The notes beneath the pieces are model-generated. The model had not been told where the DNA came from, searched no databases, and saw only the letters and a program-made list of their open reading frames with translations. From Bacteroidales bacterium (GTDB lineage: Bacteria > Bacteroidota > Bacteroidia > Bacteroidales > UBA7960), in NCBI GenBank assembly GCA_003557805.1, contig PWNY01000245.1, forward strand, positions 1 to 21,577: 21,577 bases of DNA. Direction: 5' to 3'. Made by a program: the position numbers and the translations under genes. Each line of letters starts with the position of its first letter. The stretch's first letter is position 1. Positions 1 through 8,291 of this stretch are shown piece by piece.

Positions 1-120
1 GGCAGGTGCCCGTGTTTTTCCTTCCACCCTTTTCGGAAAGAGAACATGCTTGGCAAGGGGCTCATAGCTTTGGTTTTAAGTGTTTGTTTTTCTGTTTTTT
101 AGCAATCATTTTGCTGTTTT
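1..120. other. Gene-free window edge
   Basis: I see no coding region, RNA gene or clear hairpin-plus-T-run here. It lies just beyond the 3' end of the minus-strand peptidase-like gene that ends at 121. T-rich runs around 77-120 could be part of a terminator region, but no convincing stem is present. Confidence 0.4.
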
Positions 121-1428
121 TCAGTCAGCTTGCCGGGTAACTGCCTTAAACCACTCTTCCTTGTGCTCGCCGAGACTCAATCCTGTTAAGGACTGCAGCA
201 TCTCCCTGTTTTTTACTACAATTTCTTCCTGGTCGCTGTTTTGAAGGTTTTCCAGCAGTTTTCTGAAGGTTTCAAACCCAAAGTTCTCTATCAGGTATTT
301 GGTAAATGAGGCAGACTGTACATAAGAAACCTCAGGCCTTGAATCCGGACTTCCTATCTCCACAAAGGAGATCAACTGATCAAAAGGTATAAGGCTCTCT
401 TCATGGATCAGCTTTCTGGCCGCCTGGTCAATGGACATGTCATTATAACCAAATGGTGCAATAGCGTCAGCACCCAGAAGCTCATCGGCATAAACTGCAA
501 AACCTTCATTTAGCATGATTGGGGGATTCCCTATTAAACGAATAATGATGTGAGCTATCTCGTGATAGTCGGCAAGTTTTTCATTTTCATTGTAGATCTC
601 TATAACGTTTCTTCCAAAAGCATATCCCATGCCGGTGTGTCCCGTATCAAATGTCTTGGTATGGGAGTCCGGATAAAACACCAGGCGCAGTTTATGGGGG
701 ACGTGAACATCAAGCAGGGCTGAAAGGGTGTCAAGGGCCAGTTCACGGCGTTTAATGATAATGTCAACTGAATCATTGGCGATAGATTCTTTATGAATGT
801 ACACTTCTAACCGCTCCGATGAATACCTGTTGAATACCGTGTATGGTGACCAAAGGTCAGGGAATAATTCTTTTGCGTTGTACCGCCCGGAGAAAAGGGT
901 GTCGGTGTATTCAATATCGCAAATTGTATTGCAAAAACGCCAGTCCGGAAAATATTGCCCGTAATACAACTGGTTCCTGCTTTCTAATATCTGCCAGCGT
1001 GACAACGCCTCGCTTTTGGCCTCGTAAACTGAAAGGAAGGAGGTCCCTTGTTCAGTCAACTTAAAATATTCAGTGGATACAGGGATTATAAGTTCTTTGC
1101 TCTGGGTTTCCGGAAGAACGATGCAAAACTGTGTCCCATAGCCACCATACCAGTACCCCGGGCGGTTCTGCAAATTCAGGGCAACCACCCTTAAATCAGG
1201 TGATTTGTTGACAACCTTAACCCCTAGATTGTTTATACCATGCTCTGCGCTTAAGCTGGTCACGGCAAAGGCAACATTGTCGTTTTCACCCTGTATCTCC
1301 AGCCAGACCGGATCCCCGGCATATATGCCGCAATGACCGGCCGCAATGATGGCAAAGATCAGAACCAGCTTTGTAAAGAATATGTTTCTTAAGTGTGCTG
1401 ATCTCATAATTGTTTTGTTTAAAAACAT
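121..1428 (-). CDS. Exported HExxH (gluzincin, peptidase MA-like) protein
   Basis: This 435-residue protein has an N-terminal hydrophobic signal segment (about residues 17-37, basic residues before it) and a C-terminal zinc-metallopeptidase core. H289-E290-x-x-H293 is followed 15 residues later by N307-E308-G309-F310, the arrangement of gluzincin (MA clan) peptidases, where the later Glu is the third zinc ligand. Family knowledge suggests a periplasmic or cell-surface peptidase; the substrate is unknown. The first 230 residues are not recognised and may be a beta-rich accessory domain. The start at 1428 is the longest option; Met8 (1407) also leaves a good signal peptide and cannot be excluded. 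It appears to be monocistronic, divergent from the msrB-like gene. A 12-bp perfect palindrome (1433-1444) sits immediately upstream of the start. The protease-family call is fairly safe, the activity is inferred. Confidence 0.75.
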   Translation of the reverse strand: MFLNKTIMRSAHLRNIFFTKLVLIFAIIAAGHCGIYAGDPVWLEIQGENDNVAFAVTSLSAEHGINNLGVKVVNKSPDLRVVALNLQNRPGYWYGGYGTQFCIVLPETQSKELIIPVSTEYFKLTEQGTSFLSVYEAKSEALSRWQILESRNQLYYGQYFPDWRFCNTICDIEYTDTLFSGRYNAKELFPDLWSPYTVFNRYSSERLEVYIHKESIANDSVDIIIKRRELALDTLSALLDVHVPHKLRLVFYPDSHTKTFDTGHTGMGYAFGRNVIEIYNENEKLADYHEIAHIIIRLIGNPPIMLNEGFAVYADELLGADAIAPFGYNDMSIDQAARKLIHEESLIPFDQLISFVEIGSPDSRPEVSYVQSASFTKYLIENFGFETFRKLLENLQNSDQEEIVVKNREMLQSLTGLSLGEHKEEWFKAVTRQAD

Positions 1429-1432
1429 ATGG

Positions 1433-1444
1433 TTGCAATTGCAA
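1433..1444. repeat. 12-bp perfect palindrome at peptidase gene start
   Basis: The sequence TTGCAATTGCAA is its own reverse complement and lies 4 bp upstream of the start codon at 1428. It may be an operator or a chance A/T-rich palindrome; nothing else in the sequence decides this. Confidence 0.3.
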
Positions 1445-1605
1445 TTTATTGAATATTTACCAAAAAAGAAAATTAAGTCCTGATGTAGTGAGCGTTACAG
1501 TAAAAGCCCGGCGCTGATGATATTTTAAGATGCCAGAAGTATATTACTGAACACAAGACCAGTTTTGGTTGTTCTTATTTAGCGAGAACTTAAAGAGAAT
1601 CTTAA

Positions 1606-2196
1606 ATGAAAACATTACTTGGCATAATCCTGGCAGCGGTTGTTATACCGTTAATGTCACAGGATATAAAACCAATAGATATGAGAGTGGATATAAGATC
1701 AAATGACCCCGGCGCATACCGCATTGACAGGGATGAAGATGCTTGGAAGAAGCATCTTTCTCCCATGCAGTATTACGTTCTGCGTGAAGCCGGTACAGAA
1801 AGACCATTTACGGGTGAATACCATGACAACCAGGAGGCAGGTATCTATTTCTCTGCTGCGACCGGCCAGCCACTATTCCTTTCGGACACAAAGTTCGACA
1901 GTGGATGCGGGTGGCCCAGCTTTTTTGAGCCTGTAACCCCCGGTGCTGTGTATTACCGCACTGACAGATCTTTTGGAATGATACGCACAGAGGTGATTGA
2001 CTCATCAAGCGGATCACACCTGGGGCATGTTTTTGATGACGGTCCCCCTCCAACAGGATTGCGCTACTGCATGAACAGTGCCGCAATGATCTTTGTGTCC
2101 CGTGGAGGCGAATTGCCTGATATTGTAAGAGAGTATATGGAAAAACACGCGACGGATCAGGAAAAGGAAGCAGTTGACGGCTTTTTTGGAACCTGA
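1606..2196 (+). CDS. msrB: Exported peptide-methionine (R)-S-oxide reductase
   Basis: MsrB reduces methionine-R-sulfoxide in proteins. In this 196-residue protein the MsrB core runs from about residue 45 to 165 and shows the family signatures G100-C101-G102-W103-P-S, R127-T-E-V, H138-L-G-H141-V-F-D-D-G and R153-Y-C155-x-N157. Cys155 is the expected catalytic cysteine and Cys101 the resolving one. Both CxxC zinc-binding pairs found in many MsrB proteins are missing (SAATG and SSSGS stand in their places), so this is the zinc-less form, like the MsrB domain of Neisseria PilB. The N-terminus is a signal peptide (hydrophobic residues 3-17), so the enzyme should act in the periplasm and needs an exported electron donor, none of which is visible here. 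It is convergent with the CotH gene, with only 21 bp between the stops. Confidence 0.92.
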   Translation: MKTLLGIILAAVVIPLMSQDIKPIDMRVDIRSNDPGAYRIDRDEDAWKKHLSPMQYYVLREAGTERPFTGEYHDNQEAGIYFSAATGQPLFLSDTKFDSGCGWPSFFEPVTPGAVYYRTDRSFGMIRTEVIDSSSGSHLGHVFDDGPPPTGLRYCMNSAAMIFVSRGGELPDIVREYMEKHATDQEKEAVDGFFGT

Positions 2197-2217
2197 CAAA
2201 AGTATTGCGGGGGGGGG

Positions 2218-5200
2218 TTACCGTATAATGACCTTTTTGCTTGTTACAACACCTCCAAGGCTTATCCTGGCAATGTAAAGGCCGGGCTTTAGCCCGCCTA
2301 TGCTTATTTGTTCCTCCCTGCCGTAACCAGCATTTACTGGTACTTCCTTAACAGTCTGCCCTGTGATGTTCAAAAGGGATATAACACCATTTTGAGCAGG
2401 TACCTGGTTAAACCTGATCCAGAGAATGTCGCTCGCGGGGTTTGGGAAAAGATCAAAATCAATATTTTTTTCAGGCAATGGACCGCTGTTTAGCGCAATG
2501 TCTTCTCCGTGAAGGCTAAAGTTGTTAAAGGTGACCCTGTTACCGTCAAATTCTCCGGTTTTTCCCCCTTCAAACCTTATCCTTATGCGCAGCTCCGGGT
2601 TGTCGTTCGCAATATCTGCAGCAGAAAGGTCTACTTCAAAAAGCCTGTATTCATCATCCAGCCCGCTCTCTTCCATCACCATGCCGGAACTTGTCCAGTT
2701 ATTTTCGCCATTACCAGGACAGTAATCAACAATAAGTCCCTCAGCTGCACCCTCTTCCTTAGCTGCGAAGCGGAAGCTTATATTCCTGAATCCGTTTGTT
2801 GGCAGGTTAAAGATAATTTCACTTTCTCTATCCTGGTGTTTAAGAGGCTGCCTTATCTGAAGACCCCTCATGTCTGAATCCTCAAAACTGATGTTGTTGT
2901 TAAGCTCAGGGATATAATTGATGGCGGTTGGCATGTTCCTCCTTTCCATCGATCCGTTTCTCCAGTATTCATGTTCTGGGTCAAATGGGTAACCCTCCAG
3001 TGCCGACACAAAATGAATACCCGCACCTTCATTTATACTGAAAACAGGAGCCACAAAGCTAAGGGGGGTATTGTTCGGTAAGTCCGTTCCAAAGAACCAG
3101 TAGCTAATGGCAGGAAGCTCTCCCTGTATGAAGTGGGCCACCAAATCGGTATTGCCTGCAGGGGAGACCGATAGTATTTTGTCTTCTGAAATCACTTCCT
3201 GGTTGTTTGCATCGGTCCAGTGACTGAACTCATAACCTGTAACCGGAACCGCCTCAAGCTTAACCGGCAGCCCCTGGAAATAGACACCGCTCCAGGGATA
3301 GGGATTATTGTCAATCCCCACAGTGGATGCAAGGATGTCCATGCCCTCCAGGCGAACATGTCCCGTTCCCGGTCTGTTCACATCCAGGCGCAATTCAGCG
3401 GTGCCTTCAAGTCCAAAATGCTGCACTATGTGCCCCCTGACAGCATCGGGACGATTTGTTGCGAATATGTACATATCATCAACAGTGGAGTCCCATGCAG
3501 CCCTTGAGGAGGGGTTGCTCCACCTTAGGATATGCTCATCCATTTCTCCCTCTATGCCCGCGTGTAGACTGTCTATCATTTCAATAGCCCTTGACTGCCG
3601 GAAAGCCGTGTTCAGGTGGTTGGCGATCCGGTTAATGAACTCATCCCTGAACCCCTCGTTATCGAGCAGATTATATAGAATTATGTTCGGGAGCTCATTG
3701 TTGGTATAGGGGTGCAGCCTCGATGTCAGAAAGCTTATCATATTGAAGTTGTGGTTGGTATGATAATTAAGCGTCCTGTCAATATCATACATCAGCCACC
3801 TCCAGCGGCCGTCATGGCCTTTCCCGGCATCCGGGTCATAGTCCTTTCGAACCCTCCAGAAGTCTATATTGTTAAAGGGCCAGTCATCATTGGCAAAGTA
3901 TACCTGTGATGAATAGTAGTCCAGAAAGTTGTTGATGTCCATAAGTTTATGCACCTTCTGATAGAGACTGTCCTCACTAAGGTCATTATCAGAAAGATAG
4001 TCCAGCATCTGCTGAAAATGTATTGCGTCACCTTCCTTTGCCCTCATGTTACCATACTCCAGGGTCAGGTAGTCTAAGTTATCCGGGTCGATGCCATAAA
4101 CGCGGTTAAGATAGTGCTGGTCAAATCTCTCCCGGAGGTTCTTTATTCCCCAGTATTCGCCGTTTACAAAGACTATCAGGGGCAGATAGGCCTGGGTGTC
4201 AACATCCAGGTGGCTTGCCAGCAACTGGGCAACGGGATCCCTGAACATTGAAAACTGGGTTTCATTACCGCCGGCCCTTAAGATCAACCTGTTGTAATTG
4301 TCGTAGTTTAGATCAGGAAAGACCCTGTGATAAAACCTGTTTTCACCGTATTCATTTCTGGCATAGAGCCTGAAGTTTTTCTGTGCAAGCCTTCTGGACC
4401 ACCCGCCGTGTATCCTTAGACCAATATCTTGCTGGAAATAGAGATCGTCGTATAAAAACTCCACCGATGCAGGATGTTCCCACTCCCTGCCTCTCTGGTA
4501 ATAATTGCCTGTTCCGTGGTTGCCTGGGATGTAGTTGTCCCCGGGAACGTACAGCCCCACTGAGTCCGAAAACAGGTATTCATGGTCAGTGACAACAGAG
4601 ACCAGGTTTATTGAATATCGCTGATCTCCTTCGGGGAAGATAAAGAAAGAGGCAGTTTTTGCCCGGCTGTCAATGTAATCCGGCTTAACAGCAATAGCCC
4701 TGATTATTGATGCTTTTGCAACCTTTCCCTCTGGAGGGCTCCATCCCCAGGCACCTGACATGTGGTTTGTGCGGATCATTGAGTGGCTGTTCTCCTCTTC
4801 CGATTTGTAACCAAGCGTAATGGGAGAGGTGTAAAGCATTGATGTAGTGTCTGGTACAGAACCGTTGAGCGTATAATATATTCTGACATCAGGATCGTTG
4901 TGAAACAGTTCCAGCATTATTGTATCCTGATAGATTCCGGCTTTATGTGACAGCTCCGGCATATCCAGTATACCACTGTAATTTCTATCTGAGTTCGGCT
5001 TGCCGGGGGTGGGATAGCTGAAGTATACAAAATTATCACTGCCGTCAGGGAAACGGCCATAAGATACATCTGTAGGTACCGGCACCGGAGGTATATCCTC
5101 TATTCTTTCCCCTTCCGGCAGGGTAAGCAAAAGTTCCTCTCCATCCTTGTTGATCCTGAAGTTGGTATGCAACATATAGTGGGGGTCGCTTCTGTCCTTG

Positions 5201-6321
5201 CCGGAGGCCCAGATAAGAAGGAATTCCCCGGGATTTACATTCACATCCGGGAAAATCCACCTGAAAGGCTGGTCATAATCATCCGAAAGCCCTACGCCTT
5301 CAAGGTTGTAAGTGGTATTACCCGTGTTGAGTATCTCTATCCAGTCTTCATTGTCCCCATCCTCATCCGCAATGCAGCTTGCATTAGATGCCATAAATTC
5401 ATTGATTACAAGGCTGCCCGGTTCAGGGGTAGTTCCCGGCTCATAATATGAGAAGATGATCCCTGGCACAGAGGTTTCCCCTTCTGCTTTCAGGGTAAGT
5501 CTTATGCCATCACCAGGGTCAATAATGCCGGGCATTTCAACGGTGATATTAAGACGGCCGTCCTGACCGGCGGGGTCAAGTTCAATATAGTGGTCCGATC
5601 CTTTAAATGGCTGACCGTTTATTACATATATCTCTTCATTGGCAGGGTCTTCGTCCCTGATTGCCGCTTTAAGGCTGAATACATATCCTTCAGCAGGGAT
5701 ATTGTTAACATCTAAAGCGGTAATTTCTATAATGCTTGTTTGTCCCGGTTCCAGTTGCCTGTCTATCGAAGCACTTGTGTTTACTGGGAAAATCTCAGGA
5801 TATGCCCAAACCCTCCACTCAAGAATCCCGGTTGAGATGTCACTTACCATATTTACCCTGATCCTGTCGGTAATTACAGGCGAAAAAGTAGTAATGTTGA
5901 ACTGGTCCCTTTCCGTTCCATTTCCTTCTGCCTCTGGCAACAACTTCCACTCACCCTCCTCAATGTCCCAATACTCCTGGTATGTTTCGTTCGGGATGAG
6001 AATACCGGACCCGTCTGCCCACCAGTAAATGTCTGACTGATAAAGCATATATGGTTCCTCCCACCTGTATTCAACCCAGTGCCATTGTCCGTCGCTGCCG
6101 TCCCAGTTTCCGTATGCGCCCATTGAGTTGTCACCGGAGTTTTGAGGGTGATAACCATTATTGATGGCATACAGGTCCTCCCAGGGTGAAACGTGGGATG
6201 TCAGGATCTGGCTGGCCTCCGGTGCAATATTGACTCCTTCAGCGTTTTCAGACGCATTAAGGGCAGCCACGTATAGAACCAGAAAAACTGGCATAAAAGA
6301 TCTGTAAACTAAGCTTAACAT
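2218..6321 (-). CDS. Type IX-secreted CotH-kinase/lamin-tail domain protein
   Basis: This 1367-residue multidomain protein begins with a signal peptide (residues 1-23). Domains in order: a discoidin-like beta-sandwich (about 30-180), a lamin-tail domain starting at the VINEFMASN motif (about 302-440), a chitobiase C-terminal-type domain with the IYYTLNGSVPDTTS motif (about 455-560), a CotH kinase-like domain (about 575-850, with IGLRIHGGWSRR, NDDWPFNN near 814 and YDIDRT near 843), an InlB B-repeat-like domain (GYEFSHW, near 1034), an unassigned C-terminal sandwich, and a type IX sorting domain (about 1289-1367, starting FDLFPNPA and ending KKVIIR). Family knowledge: CotH of spore coats is an atypical protein kinase, and the sorting domain directs export across the outer membrane and surface attachment or release. 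A surface or extracellular phosphotransferase is inferred; substrate binding by the accessory domains is likely. The gene stands alone, with no operon partner. Confidence 0.88.
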   Translation of the reverse strand: MLSLVYRSFMPVFLVLYVAALNASENAEGVNIAPEASQILTSHVSPWEDLYAINNGYHPQNSGDNSMGAYGNWDGSDGQWHWVEYRWEEPYMLYQSDIYWWADGSGILIPNETYQEYWDIEEGEWKLLPEAEGNGTERDQFNITTFSPVITDRIRVNMVSDISTGILEWRVWAYPEIFPVNTSASIDRQLEPGQTSIIEITALDVNNIPAEGYVFSLKAAIRDEDPANEEIYVINGQPFKGSDHYIELDPAGQDGRLNITVEMPGIIDPGDGIRLTLKAEGETSVPGIIFSYYEPGTTPEPGSLVINEFMASNASCIADEDGDNEDWIEILNTGNTTYNLEGVGLSDDYDQPFRWIFPDVNVNPGEFLLIWASGKDRSDPHYMLHTNFRINKDGEELLLTLPEGERIEDIPPVPVPTDVSYGRFPDGSDNFVYFSYPTPGKPNSDRNYSGILDMPELSHKAGIYQDTIMLELFHNDPDVRIYYTLNGSVPDTTSMLYTSPITLGYKSEEENSHSMIRTNHMSGAWGWSPPEGKVAKASIIRAIAVKPDYIDSRAKTASFFIFPEGDQRYSINLVSVVTDHEYLFSDSVGLYVPGDNYIPGNHGTGNYYQRGREWEHPASVEFLYDDLYFQQDIGLRIHGGWSRRLAQKNFRLYARNEYGENRFYHRVFPDLNYDNYNRLILRAGGNETQFSMFRDPVAQLLASHLDVDTQAYLPLIVFVNGEYWGIKNLRERFDQHYLNRVYGIDPDNLDYLTLEYGNMRAKEGDAIHFQQMLDYLSDNDLSEDSLYQKVHKLMDINNFLDYYSSQVYFANDDWPFNNIDFWRVRKDYDPDAGKGHDGRWRWLMYDIDRTLNYHTNHNFNMISFLTSRLHPYTNNELPNIILYNLLDNEGFRDEFINRIANHLNTAFRQSRAIEMIDSLHAGIEGEMDEHILRWSNPSSRAAWDSTVDDMYIFATNRPDAVRGHIVQHFGLEGTAELRLDVNRPGTGHVRLEGMDILASTVGIDNNPYPWSGVYFQGLPVKLEAVPVTGYEFSHWTDANNQEVISEDKILSVSPAGNTDLVAHFIQGELPAISYWFFGTDLPNNTPLSFVAPVFSINEGAGIHFVSALEGYPFDPEHEYWRNGSMERRNMPTAINYIPELNNNISFEDSDMRGLQIRQPLKHQDRESEIIFNLPTNGFRNISFRFAAKEEGAAEGLIVDYCPGNGENNWTSSGMVMEESGLDDEYRLFEVDLSAADIANDNPELRIRIRFEGGKTGEFDGNRVTFNNFSLHGEDIALNSGPLPEKNIDFDLFPNPASDILWIRFNQVPAQNGVISLLNITGQTVKEVPVNAGYGREEQISIGGLKPGLYIARISLGGVVTSKKVIIR

Positions 6322-6450
6322 AGGAGGTCTGTATGATTTTCCCTGTATAATAAAAGGCCTGGCGGGGATTTTTCAGGATGGTAACTCATTCTGTATGCAA
6401 AGGTAAGCATTTTTGCCCTGAGCATTGATACACTTTTGCTTCAGAGGGTT

Positions 6451-6479
6451 TTGAAAAATCAGGAATTATCGTAACTTTA
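6451..6479 (+). promoter_or_regulatory. Possible Bacteroidetes promoter for Yip1 gene
   Basis: TTG at 6451-6453 and TAACTTTA at 6472-6479 resemble the -33 TTG and -7 TAnnTTTG elements of Bacteroidetes sigma-ABfr promoters with an 18-bp spacer; the last base of the -7 box differs. The start codon is about 38 bp downstream. Confidence 0.4.
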
Positions 6480-6516
6480 AAAACGCAAAACATTATTCAC
6501 TAAAAAATGAAATATC

Positions 6517-7107
6517 ATGAATATAGTAGAAAGGGCAAAAAACATCCTGTTTAATCCCAAAAATGAATGGGAAGTTATTGAAAAGGAAGACACCCCGACA
6601 GAAAAGATCGTTACCGGTTACCTGCTTATTCTGGCGCTTATCCCGGCAATCGGGAACCTGATCGGATACTGGCTGGTAGGTTACAGGGTTGCATTTATGG
6701 GATATGTAAGCGGATCATTCAGCTATGGTGTACGCCAGGGCATACTTGGTTTTATTACGCCTGTTATCGCTGTTTTTGTTGCGGCCTTCGTTATAAACAT
6801 GCTGGCTGACTCCTTTGGTTCAAAGAAGGATTTCAGGCGTGCGATGCAACTGGTAACATATTCGTATACACCGGCACTGGTAGCCGGCATATTTATGATA
6901 ATTCCCTCCCTTTCTATTCTTGCCACGCTCGCAGGAATTTACGGGCTTTACCTGTTATATATCGGGATTAAGCCGATGATGCAGACCCCTGACAATAAAG
7001 TGACCGGTTATTTTGTGGTTAGCCTTATTGTAATGATAGCTGCAAGCCTGATAATTGGCTTGATCTTCTCGGCATTAATTGTAGGTCGTGGTGTAATTGG
7101 TTACTAG
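6517..7107 (+). CDS. Yip1-family integral membrane protein
   Basis: This 196-residue protein opens with a soluble segment carrying the NPKNEWEVIEKE motif typical of bacterial Yip1-domain proteins, followed by about five hydrophobic segments (roughly residues 31-52, 75-100, 115-137, 138-152 and 163-190). Bacterial members of this family are inner-membrane proteins of unknown function; the eukaryotic relatives act in Rab-dependent vesicle traffic, a role that does not transfer here. The start at 6517 is preceded by a plausible promoter. It is convergent with the DUF4837 gene and shares a hairpin with it in the 59-bp gap. Confidence 0.75.
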   Translation: MNIVERAKNILFNPKNEWEVIEKEDTPTEKIVTGYLLILALIPAIGNLIGYWLVGYRVAFMGYVSGSFSYGVRQGILGFITPVIAVFVAAFVINMLADSFGSKKDFRRAMQLVTYSYTPALVAGIFMIIPSLSILATLAGIYGLYLLYIGIKPMMQTPDNKVTGYFVVSLIVMIAASLIIGLIFSALIVGRGVIGY

Positions 7108-7124
7108 TTTTTCTTTTTTTGCCT

Positions 7125-7157
7125 TATAGCCGGCGGTTGAATAAATTGCCGGCTATA
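7125..7157. terminator. Hairpin between convergent genes
   Basis: A perfect 10-bp inverted repeat (TATAGCCGGC at 7125-7134, GCCGGCTATA at 7148-7157) with a 13-bp loop fills the gap between the stop codons at 7107 and 7167. It is GC-rich and symmetric, so it could terminate both genes. Neither strand has a clean T-run directly after the stem, so intrinsic termination is a guess and mRNA 3'-end protection is equally possible. Confidence 0.5.
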
Positions 7158-7166
7158 TTTATGGGC

Positions 7167-8231
7167 TCAGACAAGTTCTTCTTCCTCATCCTCCTCTTCT
7201 TCATCTTCTTCTTCAGGAAAGCTCAATGACCAAATTATGGCCTCTACCTGCCTCATATAGTCCCTCTTGTCGTATTTGGGGGCAAAAACCCATCCGTCAA
7301 TCATAAACAGCCTGTTTGTGTCTTCATCCACGAAGGTATAGGTTACAAAGGGGCCACCCATAAAGTCACCTTCAACACGCCAAAGGCTGCGTGCTTCAAT
7401 AGCATACATGTCATTAAAGGAGACCTCCCTGAAGTCCGGCCTTAACTCCTGGTCGCCCCTGTACGTTGTCATGTAGGTGCCGGGAAACTGGCCGGGGACA
7501 TATCTCTGAGTAATAGAATCCCTCCTTGCCCAGATAACATCAATATCAAAGTCTGTTTCAGGATCAGTATAGTCGAGGGTCCAGATCATAACTGACTGGT
7601 CAAACTCCTCCCTTGTGGCCGTTTTTCTCAGCCAGATGAAGTCCTCTCCCTCAACGGCGACAAAATAGCCTTCAGGGATTGCCATATCTATTCCGAACAT
7701 CTCTTTAACCCTTTGATGGGAATCATGCTTTATCATTCTTCTGTAAGCATTTTCAAGACGGATATATTCAACAGCCAGGTAACGGTCATAAAATGTCTGG
7801 GCATTATTGTTCAGTATGCGGATAACTGACTCCTGGCTGGGCGCCTTCACTCTTACAACGAGCTGGGGCCTTGCCCAGGCATCCCGGCTGAACTCAATTG
7901 AGGGGGATGAAAGGCTTTCATCCAGTTCAATGAAAAAGATGTGGCGGTGCGTTTCAAAAACCCTTGAAAACTCACGTGTGGGCACGTAAATGACATTGAA
8001 CATGGGCTCTGCCTGTGGCAGCATTGGTACGGGTGCACGGAAAACCTCCTTGAAGGTATTGCCAACCCTGCCATCCCATAGATAGGGATCCATTATGACC
8101 AGGAGCTCTCCCGCCCTTCCTGAAGCTGTGGGTTTAGGGGGTCTTTCACTGGTTGCACATGATGTAACAGCAGCCAGGATCACAACTGTCAGAAACAGCC
8201 TGAAGTATCTGTGGATTCTTTTGGTTATCAT
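7167..8231 (-). CDS. DUF4837-family lipoprotein
   Basis: This 354-residue protein has a lipoprotein signal peptide with the lipobox TSC at Cys25, so it should be anchored in the outer or inner membrane. The body matches what I recall of DUF4837, a Bacteroidetes family of unknown function (features include the LLVIMDPYLWDG segment near the N-terminus and the RDYMRQVEAI segment near the C-terminus). The protein ends in an almost pure Glu/Asp tail (about residues 338-352), encoded by a purine-rich tract (7170-7216) that could change length by slippage. It is the last gene of the minus-strand envelope block, 60 bp after the transglycosylase gene. Confidence 0.78.
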   Translation of the reverse strand: MITKRIHRYFRLFLTVVILAAVTSCATSERPPKPTASGRAGELLVIMDPYLWDGRVGNTFKEVFRAPVPMLPQAEPMFNVIYVPTREFSRVFETHRHIFFIELDESLSSPSIEFSRDAWARPQLVVRVKAPSQESVIRILNNNAQTFYDRYLAVEYIRLENAYRRMIKHDSHQRVKEMFGIDMAIPEGYFVAVEGEDFIWLRKTATREEFDQSVMIWTLDYTDPETDFDIDVIWARRDSITQRYVPGQFPGTYMTTYRGDQELRPDFREVSFNDMYAIEARSLWRVEGDFMGGPFVTYTFVDEDTNRLFMIDGWVFAPKYDKRDYMRQVEAIIWSLSFPEEEDEEEEDEEEELV

Positions 8232-8291
8232 AGCCTTGAAGTTTTTGTTCTTAGTTGTTGCCGTACAAAATATGTGCCAGCGTGGATTGCA

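Noticed and set aside
2209..2217. Run of nine G residues next to the CotH gene stop codon, considered as a phase-variation tract
   Set aside because: It lies in the 21-bp gap between convergent stop codons, so length changes would not alter either reading frame or an obvious promoter.
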